DNA of 64,000 nt from Pseudomonas sp. MWU16-30317 (GTDB lineage: Bacteria > Pseudomonadota > Gammaproteobacteria > Pseudomonadales > Pseudomonadaceae). Shown one piece after another: positions 1 through 7,916 of this stretch (position 1 is the stretch's first letter; each line of letters starts with the position of its first letter). Where the stretch lies: positions 124,001 to 188,000 of the forward strand of contig NZ_JAIWJA010000001.1 in the NCBI RefSeq assembly GCF_020515695.1. Direction: 5' to 3'. The notes under the pieces were generated by a model. The model worked only from the letters and a program-made list of their open reading frames with translations, was not told the origin of the DNA and made no database searches. A program made the position numbers and the translations under genes.

Positions 1-734
1 TAGGTGCTGCCACTGCCACCGGGAATCACCAGCATGCTGGCGGGCAATTGCGAAAGATGGGAAAACGACGCGGCCTCGCCAACACTGGAGCCGCCAAACA
101 TCAGGTACACGCACAAGGCCGCGCACAGCACGTAGGCGATCAGGCCCTGATACATGTCGGTCATGATCAGCCCGCGCATGCCCATGCTCACGGTCCAGTA
201 CTGACGCACCAGCACCACGCCGACACCGACCATCAGGCAGGTGGTCACGCCCCAGCGCCCGAAACTGGCGAACTGGAACAACGTGGCGAGCGCCTGGATG
301 CCCATGACGACCCACGGGAACACCGAGATGATGCCGATGATCGAGGCGATGCGCTTGACCGCCGGGCTGTCGAAACGCATGCCCAGCAGGTCCGGCTGGG
401 TGGTCAGGTTGAAGCGCTTGCCCCAGGTCCAGGCGCGGTTGGCCATCAGGTACATGGCCGTGACCCCGAGGGTGGCGTAGACCATGCCGTAGAAGCCCAG
501 CGCACCGCCCACCGACAGCGCGAAGAACGCAGTAAAGGTTGCGCCCGGCCACCACGAGTTGGTGTAGCACATGGCGATGTACCAAGGCCCGTAGGAGCGA
601 CCGCCCACGGCATAATCGGAGAAGCTGTGGCTCTTGCGGTTGGTCGCGTACAGCACCGCGATCATGCCGCCCAGAAACAGGCCGATCAGGCCGAAGGTGA
701 TGAACAGGTTGGAGCCGATGGCGGTGCTGATCAT
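1..734 (-). CDS. Sodium:solute symporter (SSS family), N-terminal part, cut by window edge
   Basis: This reading frame starts at 734 and stays open to the left edge, giving about 244 N-terminal residues (MISTAIGSNLFITFG...) of an inner-membrane sodium-coupled substrate importer. Visible features are an N-terminal hydrophobic helix, the early SSS-type segment NRKSHSFSDYAVGGRSYG, a GATFTAFFALSVGGALGFYG helix region and several further hydrophobic stretches. The start codon overlaps the stop of the upstream DUF3311-like gene in an ATGA arrangement, so the two are almost certainly translationally coupled. It is the last visible gene of a minus-strand operon with two kinases and an M20 hydrolase and probably imports their substrate. 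The substrate cannot be told from the sequence; the C-terminus lies outside the window. Confidence 0.9.
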   Translation of the reverse strand, partial: MISTAIGSNLFITFGLIGLFLGGMIAVLYATNRKSHSFSDYAVGGRSYGPWYIAMCYTNSWWPGATFTAFFALSVGGALGFYGMVYATLGVTAMYLMANRAWTWGKRFNLTTQPDLLGMRFDSPAVKRIASIIGIISVFPWVVMGIQALATLFQFASFGRWGVTTCLMVGVGVVLVRQYWTVSMGMRGLIMTDMYQGLIAYVLCAALCVYLMFGGSSVGEAASFSHLSQLPASMLVIPGGSGST

Positions 735-991
735 TGCAGTTCCCCCTCTTCAGGTATCTCGCCCGTCGCGGATTCGACGATGTACAGCACCCACAAGCCG
801 AGCCCGGTCAGAGTGGCGATGGCGATCCAGTAGAAGATCGGCAGCGGAATGCCGAGCACGATGACCGTGCTGCCGCTGATGCTCAGGTAGAACGGCGGAA
901 ACAGCGCCATCAGCAATAACACGAGGAAGTAGATGCCGAAGACCAGGGCCTTAAAACGTCTTGGCGGCGCCAGAGAGGGATTGCTTTGCAT
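731..991 (-). CDS. Small DUF3311-like membrane protein
   Basis: This is an 86-residue protein with two hydrophobic helices (about residues 14-38 and 46-68) and an acidic tail ending EEGELQ. Small two-helix proteins of the DUF3311/DUF485 type usually sit directly upstream of SSS symporters and are thought to assist them; the PIFYWIAI segment resembles DUF3311. The start at 991 is preferred over the longer frame because AAGGAG lies about nine bases upstream. Its stop overlaps the symporter start by 4 bp (ATGA). The 131-bp gap to the preceding kinase gene is the longest inside this operon, so an extra promoter or processing site there is possible. Confidence 0.8.
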   Translation of the reverse strand: MQSNPSLAPPRRFKALVFGIYFLVLLLMALFPPFYLSISGSTVIVLGIPLPIFYWIAIATLTGLGLWVLYIVESATGEIPEEGELQ

Positions 992-1122
992 AACGTTGTG
1001 CTCCTTGAATTCTGGATCTGGTTGCTGTGCGATCGGATAAAACTCAAGCAGTGAAAAAAGACTGCGGAACACGCCGCTATTTTTTTATTGGATAAGCGGG
1101 CATCAGTGCCCTGGACGCTCGC

Positions 1123-2058
1123 TCAAGCCTGTCTGAGCCAGGTTTCCCATTGCGAGTCGTTGAATACGCTGCGTGCACGCATGTGCTTCCAGACGCCGTA
1201 CTTGTAGAAGTCGAAGTCGAGCTGCGACACCGCATGCTGAACCATGGCCCAGGTCGACCATTTGAGGTCCGCCAGCGCCTTGTTCAATTTGATCCGCGCC
1301 AACGTCTGGGCCGTGACCTCGCCGAAGTAGTCTTCGATCAGCGCCAGCTCCATGTCGTCGGTGAAGAACATTTCGCCGAACCACAGCGCCAGTTCGTAGT
1401 GCCGGTCGTTGTTGGAGGCGTATTCGAAGTCCACCAGGCGGATCTGTCGGGCGTCGTTGAGCATGAAGTTGCCGGCCAGGGTGTCGTTCATGCACGGCAC
1501 CAGGTCGATGCCCGAGGCTTGCAGCGCCTGCCAGGCGCGCTCGAACTGGCGGCACAGCCAGGCGTGGTCCGGCGGCGTGCAGCCGTGGAGTTCGGCGACC
1601 TGGCCCTGGTGTTCGGTGATCATATCGAAGGCGGTCTTGGTCTGGATCAGCAGGGGTTGCTGGTTGAACGCCTTGAGCGCATGCAGCGCGTTGTGGCGCA
1701 CATCGCGTTGCAAAAAGTCGTGGTTGGAGGACGCGCGCCAGCCTTCCATGAACTCGAAGACTTCGACGCCGCATTCTTCCAGAAAGGCGAACACCGGAGC
1801 GCCGTAGCCGGTCTGGGCGGCCTTGACGCTGGCGTCGTGGGCGGTGCGGCGGTCGATGAACATCTCGGTGCCGACCCCCGGCACCTTGAAAAAGTACGCG
1901 GTGTCGGCGCCTTGGACCTCGACGCGCCAGTTGGTATTGGAAATGCCGCCGCTAACTGGCTGGTAAGCGATCTGCCGACCACTCCAGGCGCCGACGCTGC
2001 GCACCGCGACCTCCAGTTGGCGCTCTGCGGCGTTGGCCGCTTGACCCAGTGTTTTCAT
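1123..2058 (-). CDS. APH/choline-kinase-fold phosphotransferase (second of a tandem pair)
   Basis: This 311-residue cytoplasmic protein has the aminoglycoside/choline kinase fold. Seen directly: a Gly-rich SGGISNTNWRV loop (residues 36-46), the YFFKVPG lysine region (55-61), a catalytic loop around D192 with N197 (CMNDTLAGNFML), and the metal-binding LVDFEYA (D210, E212). The normal HxD catalytic loop is changed to MND, and the second motif reads DFE, which is closer to choline/ethanolamine kinases than to antibiotic kinases. Its start overlaps the upstream kinase stop in ATGA, implying coupled synthesis of the two kinases. The context (symporter, M20 hydrolase, DeoR) argues for phosphorylation of an imported small amine or alcohol, not drug resistance. 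The substrate is unknown. Confidence 0.8.
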   Translation of the reverse strand: MKTLGQAANAAERQLEVAVRSVGAWSGRQIAYQPVSGGISNTNWRVEVQGADTAYFFKVPGVGTEMFIDRRTAHDASVKAAQTGYGAPVFAFLEECGVEVFEFMEGWRASSNHDFLQRDVRHNALHALKAFNQQPLLIQTKTAFDMITEHQGQVAELHGCTPPDHAWLCRQFERAWQALQASGIDLVPCMNDTLAGNFMLNDARQIRLVDFEYASNNDRHYELALWFGEMFFTDDMELALIEDYFGEVTAQTLARIKLNKALADLKWSTWAMVQHAVSQLDFDFYKYGVWKHMRARSVFNDSQWETWLRQA

Positions 2059-3008
2059 GCTTGATCCCCCTGAACGTGGCGCAGCCAGCTTTCGAAGCGC
2101 GGGTCCTGAATGGCTTGGCGGCAGCGCAACAAGGTCCACTGTCCGACCTTGGAAAACTCCAGGCCGCGGCTCGACGTCGTGCCGGCCCACAGGCCCCATA
2201 ACGTCCAGTACCAATCATCGATCAAGGCATACAGGCGGCAGCGGGCGTAATCCACCTCGAGGCACTGGCCGGCCCAGGCGGTGATCCCGGTACGCCATTG
2301 GCTTTCGAACGGATACAGCTCGTTGAGGGTGATCGCCACGTCGTACCAGGGATCGAAACAACCCCCCTGATCGAAGTCGACGAGCTGCAACGCGCCACCG
2401 GGGCCGATCATCACGTTACAGGCCACGCCGTCGCCATGCAGCGGCACGCGCGCCCCAGGCAGGCGTTGCAGCGCCTGCCACGCGAGGTCGATGCATGTGT
2501 CGATCCAGGTCAGGTCCGGCGGCAGCGATACGCCGTCACGCACACAAAACTGTCGCAGTTTTTGCAACTCGGCTATCGGCGAACGCTCAAAGTCCGGCAC
2601 CGGGCCGCCATGCACGCGTTTCTTCAGGGCCCACAGCGCCTGTAGCCGCGGCGCCGAGGTCAGTTCATCAAGGCGTGCCCAGCGCCACTCTGGCGCGGGC
2701 AAGGCGTCGAACAGCAACACGCCGTTGGCCGCGTCGACGAGGATCAACGCCGGCGTTGCACCACTTTCGGCGGCGCATCGGCTGGCCTGGGCGCTGCGCT
2801 CGATATCGATCAGCTCGGCCATGTCGGCGTGCAGCACCTTGGCGTAGTGGTTGCCCTTGGCGCTGCTGACCCGAAAACCCGCCCATTCGGTGGCCAGACG
2901 TATCGGTGAAGCCACCCCAGGCGTACCGGGGACGATCTGGATATCGGCAGGAAAGTCAGCTGCGCTCAGTGCATCGAGCAGCCGCGACTCGCACGATTGA
3001 TGGGTCAT
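2055..3008 (-). CDS. APH-fold phosphotransferase (first of a tandem pair)
   Basis: This 317-residue kinase-fold protein has the candidate ATP lysine in YAKVL (K57), a canonical-looking catalytic loop LHGDGVACNVM (H191, D193, N198) and the metal motif QLVDFDQGG (D211, D213). It is clearly diverged from the next kinase, so the pair is not a recent duplication. A GAGG Shine-Dalgarno precedes the ATG at 3008, and only 9 bp separate it from the hydrolase gene upstream. It belongs to the operon DeoR, hydrolase, kinase, kinase, DUF3311, symporter. The family phosphorylates hydroxyl groups of aminoglycosides, choline, homoserine, thiamine and similar compounds; which of these applies is not visible. 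Confidence 0.8.
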   Translation of the reverse strand: MTHQSCESRLLDALSAADFPADIQIVPGTPGVASPIRLATEWAGFRVSSAKGNHYAKVLHADMAELIDIERSAQASRCAAESGATPALILVDAANGVLLFDALPAPEWRWARLDELTSAPRLQALWALKKRVHGGPVPDFERSPIAELQKLRQFCVRDGVSLPPDLTWIDTCIDLAWQALQRLPGARVPLHGDGVACNVMIGPGGALQLVDFDQGGCFDPWYDVAITLNELYPFESQWRTGITAWAGQCLEVDYARCRLYALIDDWYWTLWGLWAGTTSSRGLEFSKVGQWTLLRCRQAIQDPRFESWLRHVQGDQA

Positions 3009-3017
3009 GATCGCTCC

Positions 3018-4298
3018 TCAGCTGAATGATCCGGTTGCAGAGCAGGCACGGTACAGCAGCGCCGTCAGCATACGCAGGCCGTTGCGCATATCCTCGTCAC
3101 GGGTGTACTCCGCTTCGTTATGGGACACGCCGTTGCTGCTGGGGATGAACACCAGGCAAGCGGGGTATTTGCAGTTCAGGCTGATGGCATCGTGGCCGGA
3201 AACGGTGATGCTGTTGCCGATCGGCAGGCCGAGTTCCTGACCGACGCGATAGGCCAGTTCGGCGAAGCCAGGGTGCAGTTGTGCCGGTTCACGCAGCACG
3301 CTGCTTTCGATTTCGAAGGCGGTGTTGGTCTTGAGCGCGATGGCTTCCAGCAAAGCCTGCAGGCGTTCACCCGCAGCGGCCAGCAGGGCGACGTCCCGCG
3401 AGCGGTACTCGATCAGCGCCGACACCTTCGAGGGCACCACATTGGGCGAATTCGGATAGATTTCCAGGCGCCCGACCGAGCTGTGCATCGCCCGGCCATG
3501 CAGCTCGGCTTCGGCGCGTACGGCAGTGATGGCGTGGGCGGCGGCCAGCAGGGCATCGCGACGGGCCGCCATCGGGGTCGGGCCCGTGTGGTTCTGTTCG
3601 CCGTCGAAGCGCACGCGGTTCTTCAATGCCGCCCAGGTTTCGCGCACCACACCGATAGCCAGGCCCTGGCTTTCAAGCTCGGGGCCTTGCTCGACATGGA
3701 TCTCGACGTAACCGGCCACGGGCAGGTCGACCAGGTTGTCGCCCAGATAGCCGATGGCGCGCAGGGCGTCCTGCAGTGTCACGCCGTCACCATCGCGGCA
3801 GGCCCAGGCTTGTTCCAGGCCCATGGCGCCGGTGAACACACTGCTGCCGATCAGGCTGGGCTGGAAGCGAGCGCCTTCTTCATTGGTCCAGTTGACCACC
3901 GCCAGGTTGCAGGCCGGTGCCTCGCCGCGTTCGCGCATCTGCCGCGCCAGGCTGGCGATGGCCACTGCACCGGCCAGCACCCCGTAGATGCCATCGAAAC
4001 GTCCGGCACTGGGCTGGCTGTCCAGGTGCGAGCCGCAGAGGATAAAAGGCGCCGCCGGGTCGAAAATGATCAAGCCAAAAATATTACCCACTGCATCGAC
4101 GCGCACTTCAAAACCGTGCGCGGTCAACCAGGCACAGAACAGGTCACGTACCTGACCGTCCTCGGCCGAGGCCGAGAGTCGATGCAAGCCGCCGGCGGGT
4201 GTAGCGCCGATGGCTGAACTCTGCCGAAACAGCGCCTCGAATGCTGCGAGGTCGGCTGCGCTCGGCAACAGCGGTTCAGGGGTAAAGGATTTCGACAT
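3018..4298 (-). CDS. M20-family N-carbamoyl-L-amino acid hydrolase / allantoate amidohydrolase-type enzyme
   Basis: This 426-residue zinc amidohydrolase carries all the hallmarks of the carbamoylase/allantoate amidohydrolase branch: GSHLDSQPSAGRFDG (H91, D102), NWTNEEGARF (E140, E141), YVEIHVEQGPELE (H201), the dimerisation-domain NHTGPTPM motif and a C-terminal SHNEAE histidine. Such enzymes hydrolyse N-carbamoyl (ureido) amino acids or allantoate to release ammonia and CO2. The start at 4298 (MSKSFTPEP) lies inside the 3' end of the DeoR gene, a 23-bp overlap that supports co-transcription. In this operon it may act on a ureido or amide compound that is imported by the SSS symporter; the order relative to the kinases is not known. 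Confidence 0.88.
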   Translation of the reverse strand: MSKSFTPEPLLPSAADLAAFEALFRQSSAIGATPAGGLHRLSASAEDGQVRDLFCAWLTAHGFEVRVDAVGNIFGLIIFDPAAPFILCGSHLDSQPSAGRFDGIYGVLAGAVAIASLARQMRERGEAPACNLAVVNWTNEEGARFQPSLIGSSVFTGAMGLEQAWACRDGDGVTLQDALRAIGYLGDNLVDLPVAGYVEIHVEQGPELESQGLAIGVVRETWAALKNRVRFDGEQNHTGPTPMAARRDALLAAAHAITAVRAEAELHGRAMHSSVGRLEIYPNSPNVVPSKVSALIEYRSRDVALLAAAGERLQALLEAIALKTNTAFEIESSVLREPAQLHPGFAELAYRVGQELGLPIGNSITVSGHDAISLNCKYPACLVFIPSSNGVSHNEAEYTRDEDMRNGLRMLTALLYRACSATGSFS

Positions 4299-5034
4299 TA
4301 TCTTGCTCCAGGCGGGCCGCAAAATCGTCCGACAACGGGCGATTGGTGACCACGGTCGTAATCGCTGCAAACGGCAGCGTATTGATGAAGGTCCGATGCC
4401 CGAACTTGGCGTCGTCAGCCAGCACCACACTGCGCAGGCAGTGCTTGGCCAGGGTGCGACGCAGCAGTGCTTCGGGCTCTTCGTAATCCATGAAGCCGAG
4501 TGTCAGGTCCACCGCGCCAATTCCCATGAAGGCGATGTCGTAGTGAAACTGACGGGCGAATTCCAGGGTGTGGGCGCCGATCAGGGCGTTGTCGTTGCGA
4601 CGCACATCCCCGGGGGCCACCAGCACCGCGTTATCGCTGTGCTGCGTGATCAGTTGGGCGATATCCAGCGAGTTGGTGATGATTTTCAACTGGCTGAAGC
4701 GGGTCAGTTGTTGCGCCAGGGCCAGGGTCGAGGTGCCGGTGTCGAGGAATATCGCCATGCCTTCGCTGACCAGTTGTACGGCGCGCGTGGCCAGCTTGGC
4801 CTTGGCCTGGGTCTTGATGCGGGTGCGTACTTGCAGAGGCTGTTCTTCATTGGGCCGCGGCAAGATGGCGCCGCCATGAATACGCCGCAACTTGCCGGCT
4901 TCCTCGAGATACTTGAAGTCCCGGCGGATGGTCTCTTCGGAGACGAACATCGATTGAGCGAGGTCCGACGCTTTGACGCGTTGGTGCTGCGCCAGCAGGC
5001 GCATGATTTCGTCCAGGCGAGGCTGATTGAGCAT
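4276..5034 (-). CDS. DeoR-family transcriptional regulator
   Basis: This 252-residue regulator has an N-terminal DeoR winged helix-turn-helix (residues 1-57; RVKASDLAQSMFVSEETIRRD and HGGAILP) followed by a sugar-isomerase-like effector domain with FLDTGTST, ITNSLDIA and MGIGAVD motifs. DeoR proteins generally sense phosphorylated small molecules, which fits the two kinases encoded downstream: a kinase product could be the inducer (inference). The start at 5034 (MLNQPRLDEI) is chosen because the DeoR homology begins there; the longer frame adds Arg/Ser-rich sequence without homology. It is the first gene of the minus-strand operon, so autoregulation is likely. Confidence 0.9.
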   Translation of the reverse strand: MLNQPRLDEIMRLLAQHQRVKASDLAQSMFVSEETIRRDFKYLEEAGKLRRIHGGAILPRPNEEQPLQVRTRIKTQAKAKLATRAVQLVSEGMAIFLDTGTSTLALAQQLTRFSQLKIITNSLDIAQLITQHSDNAVLVAPGDVRRNDNALIGAHTLEFARQFHYDIAFMGIGAVDLTLGFMDYEEPEALLRRTLAKHCLRSVVLADDAKFGHRTFINTLPFAAITTVVTNRPLSDDFAARLEQDNVEILYP

Positions 5035-5302
5035 GGGGCAAAGGTTCCGCTGCAAAGTGAAGCCGCCAGTGTACCGGCGCCGGCTGTGGCTCGGGGTGCG
5101 TGCTTGGCGCGGTAAACGCTGGAGCGTCGCCCACATAGCTGCCAGCTCGGCCGATGCCGAGCGTGGGAGCGTGCTGGAAGGTGACGCCATGTTTGACCGG
5201 GACACAGGTACCTCTCACTCGAATCGTGGTGAAAGGGCAGTCATGAGCAAAGGGGTAAACCATCGGGCGGGCTTCGTTCGAGTCCGCTCCGAGTCTTGAA
5301 AC

Positions 5303-6733
5303 TTACCGGGTCAGCACCGGAGGCAAATGCTGATCCCAGGGGGCAATGGCTTCAAAGGCGGCGCAAAATTGCAGCACATCGGCATCGGCAAAACGGCGGC
5401 CGACCACTTGCAGGCCGATGGGCAAGCCGCTCGGGCTGAAGCCGCAGGGCACGCTGGCTGCCGGGTTGCCGGTGATGTTGAAAGGGTAGGTAAAGGGCGT
5501 CCAGCATGCCCATGGCACCGCGCCGTCCTGGCCGGCATGGCCCGCCGGGGCCACGTCATCGGCGGCGAACGGCAGGATCGGCAGGGTCGGCAGCAACAGC
5601 AGGTCGAACGTGTTGAACAGCGCGTGGACTTGATTGGCGAAGGCGGCGCGCTGTTGCACGGCGTTGAGGTAGCCGGCCAGGTCGTAATCGGCCGAGCGTC
5701 TGATCAACTCGGCGAAGCCTGGGTCGAGTTGATCCATCTGGTTGACCAGCGCTTTGCCATAGGCGATGCCACGCCCGCCCACCCAGAGGGTTTCGAAGGT
5801 GGCCAGCGGGTCTTGCCAGTCCAGGGTGCGCGTGGTGATGGTCACGGGCAACGCCTGCGCTATCTGTCGCACGGCGGCTTCGACTGCCGAGGCGATCACT
5901 GGGTCGACCGGCGTCTCGAACAAGGTCGGGCAGTAGGCGATGCGCAGTGGCCGTAACGGTTGTTCGCAGCGCGCCAGATAGGATTCGGTGGGGGCTGGCA
6001 GGGCCTGGTGATCCAGTGGGTCGGGGCCGGACAGAATATCGAACAGCAAGGCGCTGTCGCGCACCGTGCGGGTGATGGGGCCCGCGTGGCTGAGCATCTC
6101 GGTGGCCGACCAAGGCCAGGTCGGAATCCGCCCCAACGAGCCTTTTAGTGCAAAGGCGCCGCAGAAGGCGCCAGGAATCCGTACCGAACCGCCGCCATCC
6201 GAACCCAGTGTCGCCGGCACCATGCGCGCCGTCACGGCAATGGCCGAACCGGAACTTGAACCGCCGCTGGTGAGTTGTGGATCCCACGGGTTGCGACCAT
6301 TGCCGAACACCCGCGAGGTGCTTGCGCCGGTCCAGCCAAATTCGGTAGTGGCGGTTTTGCCAAGGATGATCGCGCCGGCGTCCTTGAGGCGCCGGATGAT
6401 CGGCGCATCCTGCACGGGCACATTGTCGAAGCCGGTCAGCGAACCCTTGGTGGTGCGCAATCCGGCGGTGGAAAACAGATCCTTGATGCCGAAGGGCACG
6501 CCATGCAGCGGGCCGCGAGAATGGCCGGCAAGGGCTTCGGCGGTCATGACCCGGGCCTGCTCCAGGGCCGCGTCGGCGTACACGTCGCCAAAGGCATTAA
6601 GTGTGGGATTGTGGGTTTCTATCGCCAGAAGACTGGATTCGACCAACTGCACGGGCGTCAGCCGACCCTCACGAATGCGCGCGGCTGCTTCGATGACGCT
6701 GGGCATGGATAAGGGGTGTTGATCCGTATTCAT
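5303..6733 (-). CDS. Amidase-signature family amidase
   Basis: This 476-residue enzyme of the amidase signature family hydrolyses carboxamides. The Ser-cisSer-Lys triad is visible as K84 in GVPFGIKDLF, cis-Ser S160 in TSGGSSSGSA and the nucleophile S183 in SDGGGSVRIPG. Length and motif spacing are normal for the family. It lies 268 bp upstream of the DeoR gene on the same strand; that gap suggests its own transcript, but a functional link (an amide feeding the M20 hydrolase or kinases) is possible. There is no signal peptide, so it acts in the cytoplasm. The amide substrate cannot be predicted; GatA is unlikely because no gatB/gatC are nearby. Confidence 0.9.
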   Translation of the reverse strand: MNTDQHPLSMPSVIEAAARIREGRLTPVQLVESSLLAIETHNPTLNAFGDVYADAALEQARVMTAEALAGHSRGPLHGVPFGIKDLFSTAGLRTTKGSLTGFDNVPVQDAPIIRRLKDAGAIILGKTATTEFGWTGASTSRVFGNGRNPWDPQLTSGGSSSGSAIAVTARMVPATLGSDGGGSVRIPGAFCGAFALKGSLGRIPTWPWSATEMLSHAGPITRTVRDSALLFDILSGPDPLDHQALPAPTESYLARCEQPLRPLRIAYCPTLFETPVDPVIASAVEAAVRQIAQALPVTITTRTLDWQDPLATFETLWVGGRGIAYGKALVNQMDQLDPGFAELIRRSADYDLAGYLNAVQQRAAFANQVHALFNTFDLLLLPTLPILPFAADDVAPAGHAGQDGAVPWACWTPFTYPFNITGNPAASVPCGFSPSGLPIGLQVVGRRFADADVLQFCAAFEAIAPWDQHLPPVLTR

Positions 6734-7115
6734 TGGCTATTCCGCAAGTGCTAGGTGAATGCTCGAGTGAATCCTTGGGCGTCGAGGCATTAAAGTCAGC
6801 GGAGAAAAAAGAGTCAAGTGGGTTTTGTTGGATTTGCTGGGTTTGTGGTTATTTGTTTTTTTTGGCGCCAGAAGGGTGCAGGAACAGCAGGTGTTCTTGT
6901 CGAAAAAGGGTGTCGCGCCCTCGAATGGGGCGGAGTATTTGCAAGTGTTTTGCGCCATCGGGACCTGCCTCTTCGCGAGCAAGCTGGGCTCCCGCAGCGT
7001 TGACCGATCTTGAGTCGTCAACCTGTGGGAGCAAGGCGTACCCGCCAAGCCTCAGCCCAGTCGATAGCGTTGCGGGCACGCTATGCGATGCTGCGGGCGC
7101 CTGCCTCGCACCGTT
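6734..7115. other. Non-coding interval between amidase and PhnD-like genes
   Basis: No convincing gene is present. The stretch holds a GT-rich segment near 6820-6865 immediately upstream of the amidase start, and a pair of REP-like palindromic sequences (annotated separately) between about 6960 and 7050. The amidase promoter is expected here, reading leftwards, but no clear -35/-10 pair could be fixed. Confidence 0.5.
6960..7050. repeat. Pair of REP-like elements in opposite orientation
   Basis: The segment CTTCGCGAGCAAGCTGGGCT followed by CCCGCAG (about 6971-6997) is, on the reverse strand, the common Pseudomonas REP-type GGGAGC-CTTGCTCGCGAAG sequence. A degenerate partner beginning CTGTGGGAGCAAGGCG (from about 7023) follows in the opposite orientation after some 25 bp. 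GTGGGAGC at 7024-7031 is nearly the reverse complement of GGGCTCCCGC at 6988-6997. This spacing resembles a REP doublet (REPIN). Confidence 0.65.
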
Positions 7116-7916
7116 TCAGCCTCTCAGGCCAGTGACGTGGCGTTGCATCTCAATGATCCGCTGGTAGCTCGGCCATTGCGCGTCGGCGAAGTCCTTGATG
7201 CGAAGTACGTGGGAGAACTGCGGTGAGCTTTGCAGGGTCGTGGCCAGCGCCGCCCGGATCAGCACGATCTGTTCGGTGCTCAAGGAGAGGGAGCCGATCA
7301 GTGGCAATCCCGGTGCCGACGCCGTCCAGCCGAGGGTGCGGATCTGTGTGAGCCGCTCGGGATGTTCGTCAGCCAGATGCGCCCAGGTCACTGGGTCTAT
7401 CGCGGCGATATCGGCCCGGCCGTCGCGCACGAACTCGACGCTGTTCACGTGCCCACCTGAGACCACTATTTCCCGAAAGAAATCGCCGTTTTCTGCCAAA
7501 GGCGCCACGGCATGGCGCAAGGCGTTCATGCCGCTGTGGGAGTCCTCGCCGTTGATCACCGCGACGCTCCCACGCAGGTCGGCCAGTGTCTTGAAGGGGC
7601 TGTGTTCGGCGACGATCAGCCGGCTGCTGTACTCGCCATCGTTGAAGCCTTCGGCCCGGTAGCAAGGCAGCGCCAGCAAGCTGACCTTGCCCTGCAAGCG
7701 TGTCATCAGCGGATAGCCGCAGGTTTGCGACAACAGCAGATGCGGATCCAGCCAATGCTCATCGATGTGGTTGAAATCGGGCTCGATGAGGGTGATGGGT
7801 TCGTTCCAGCCCAGTCCCTGGAGTGTCGTTGAAAAAGCTTCGAGAAAGGCGCTGTTTGCCTCGTGCAAAGGCGTCGTGATCCTGTACATGGGCAGCGAAA
7901 CTTTCCAGTTGCTCAT
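7116..7916 (-). CDS. PhnD-like (phosphate/phosphonate-type) substrate-binding protein without signal peptide
   Basis: This 266-residue protein resembles the periplasmic binding proteins of phosphonate/phosphite ABC importers: an N-terminal SLPMYRITTPLHEAN strand, the LLSQTCGYPLM segment, LADLRGSVAVINGEDSHSGMNALR (the PhnD-type ligand loop) and GRADIAAIDPVTW. It begins MSNWKVSLPMY with no signal sequence, so it may stay in the cytoplasm or act as a ligand sensor rather than deliver to a permease; no PhnC or PhnE homologue is adjacent. Its ATG overlaps the stop of the desaturase gene by one base (TGATG), which indicates translational coupling. Function in this pairing is unknown. Confidence 0.75.
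   Translation of the reverse strand: MSNWKVSLPMYRITTPLHEANSAFLEAFSTTLQGLGWNEPITLIEPDFNHIDEHWLDPHLLLSQTCGYPLMTRLQGKVSLLALPCYRAEGFNDGEYSSRLIVAEHSPFKTLADLRGSVAVINGEDSHSGMNALRHAVAPLAENGDFFREIVVSGGHVNSVEFVRDGRADIAAIDPVTWAHLADEHPERLTQIRTLGWTASAPGLPLIGSLSLSTEQIVLIRAALATTLQSSPQFSHVLRIKDFADAQWPSYQRIIEMQRHVTGLRG

Noticed and set aside
1123..3008. Antibiotic (aminoglycoside) resistance kinases
   Set aside because: The operon context is catabolic (symporter, hydrolase, DeoR) and the motifs are nearer to choline-type kinases.
5035..5302. Plus-strand open frame in the gap between DeoR and amidase genes
   Set aside because: No family motif or ribosome binding site; the gap is better read as the DeoR operon promoter region.
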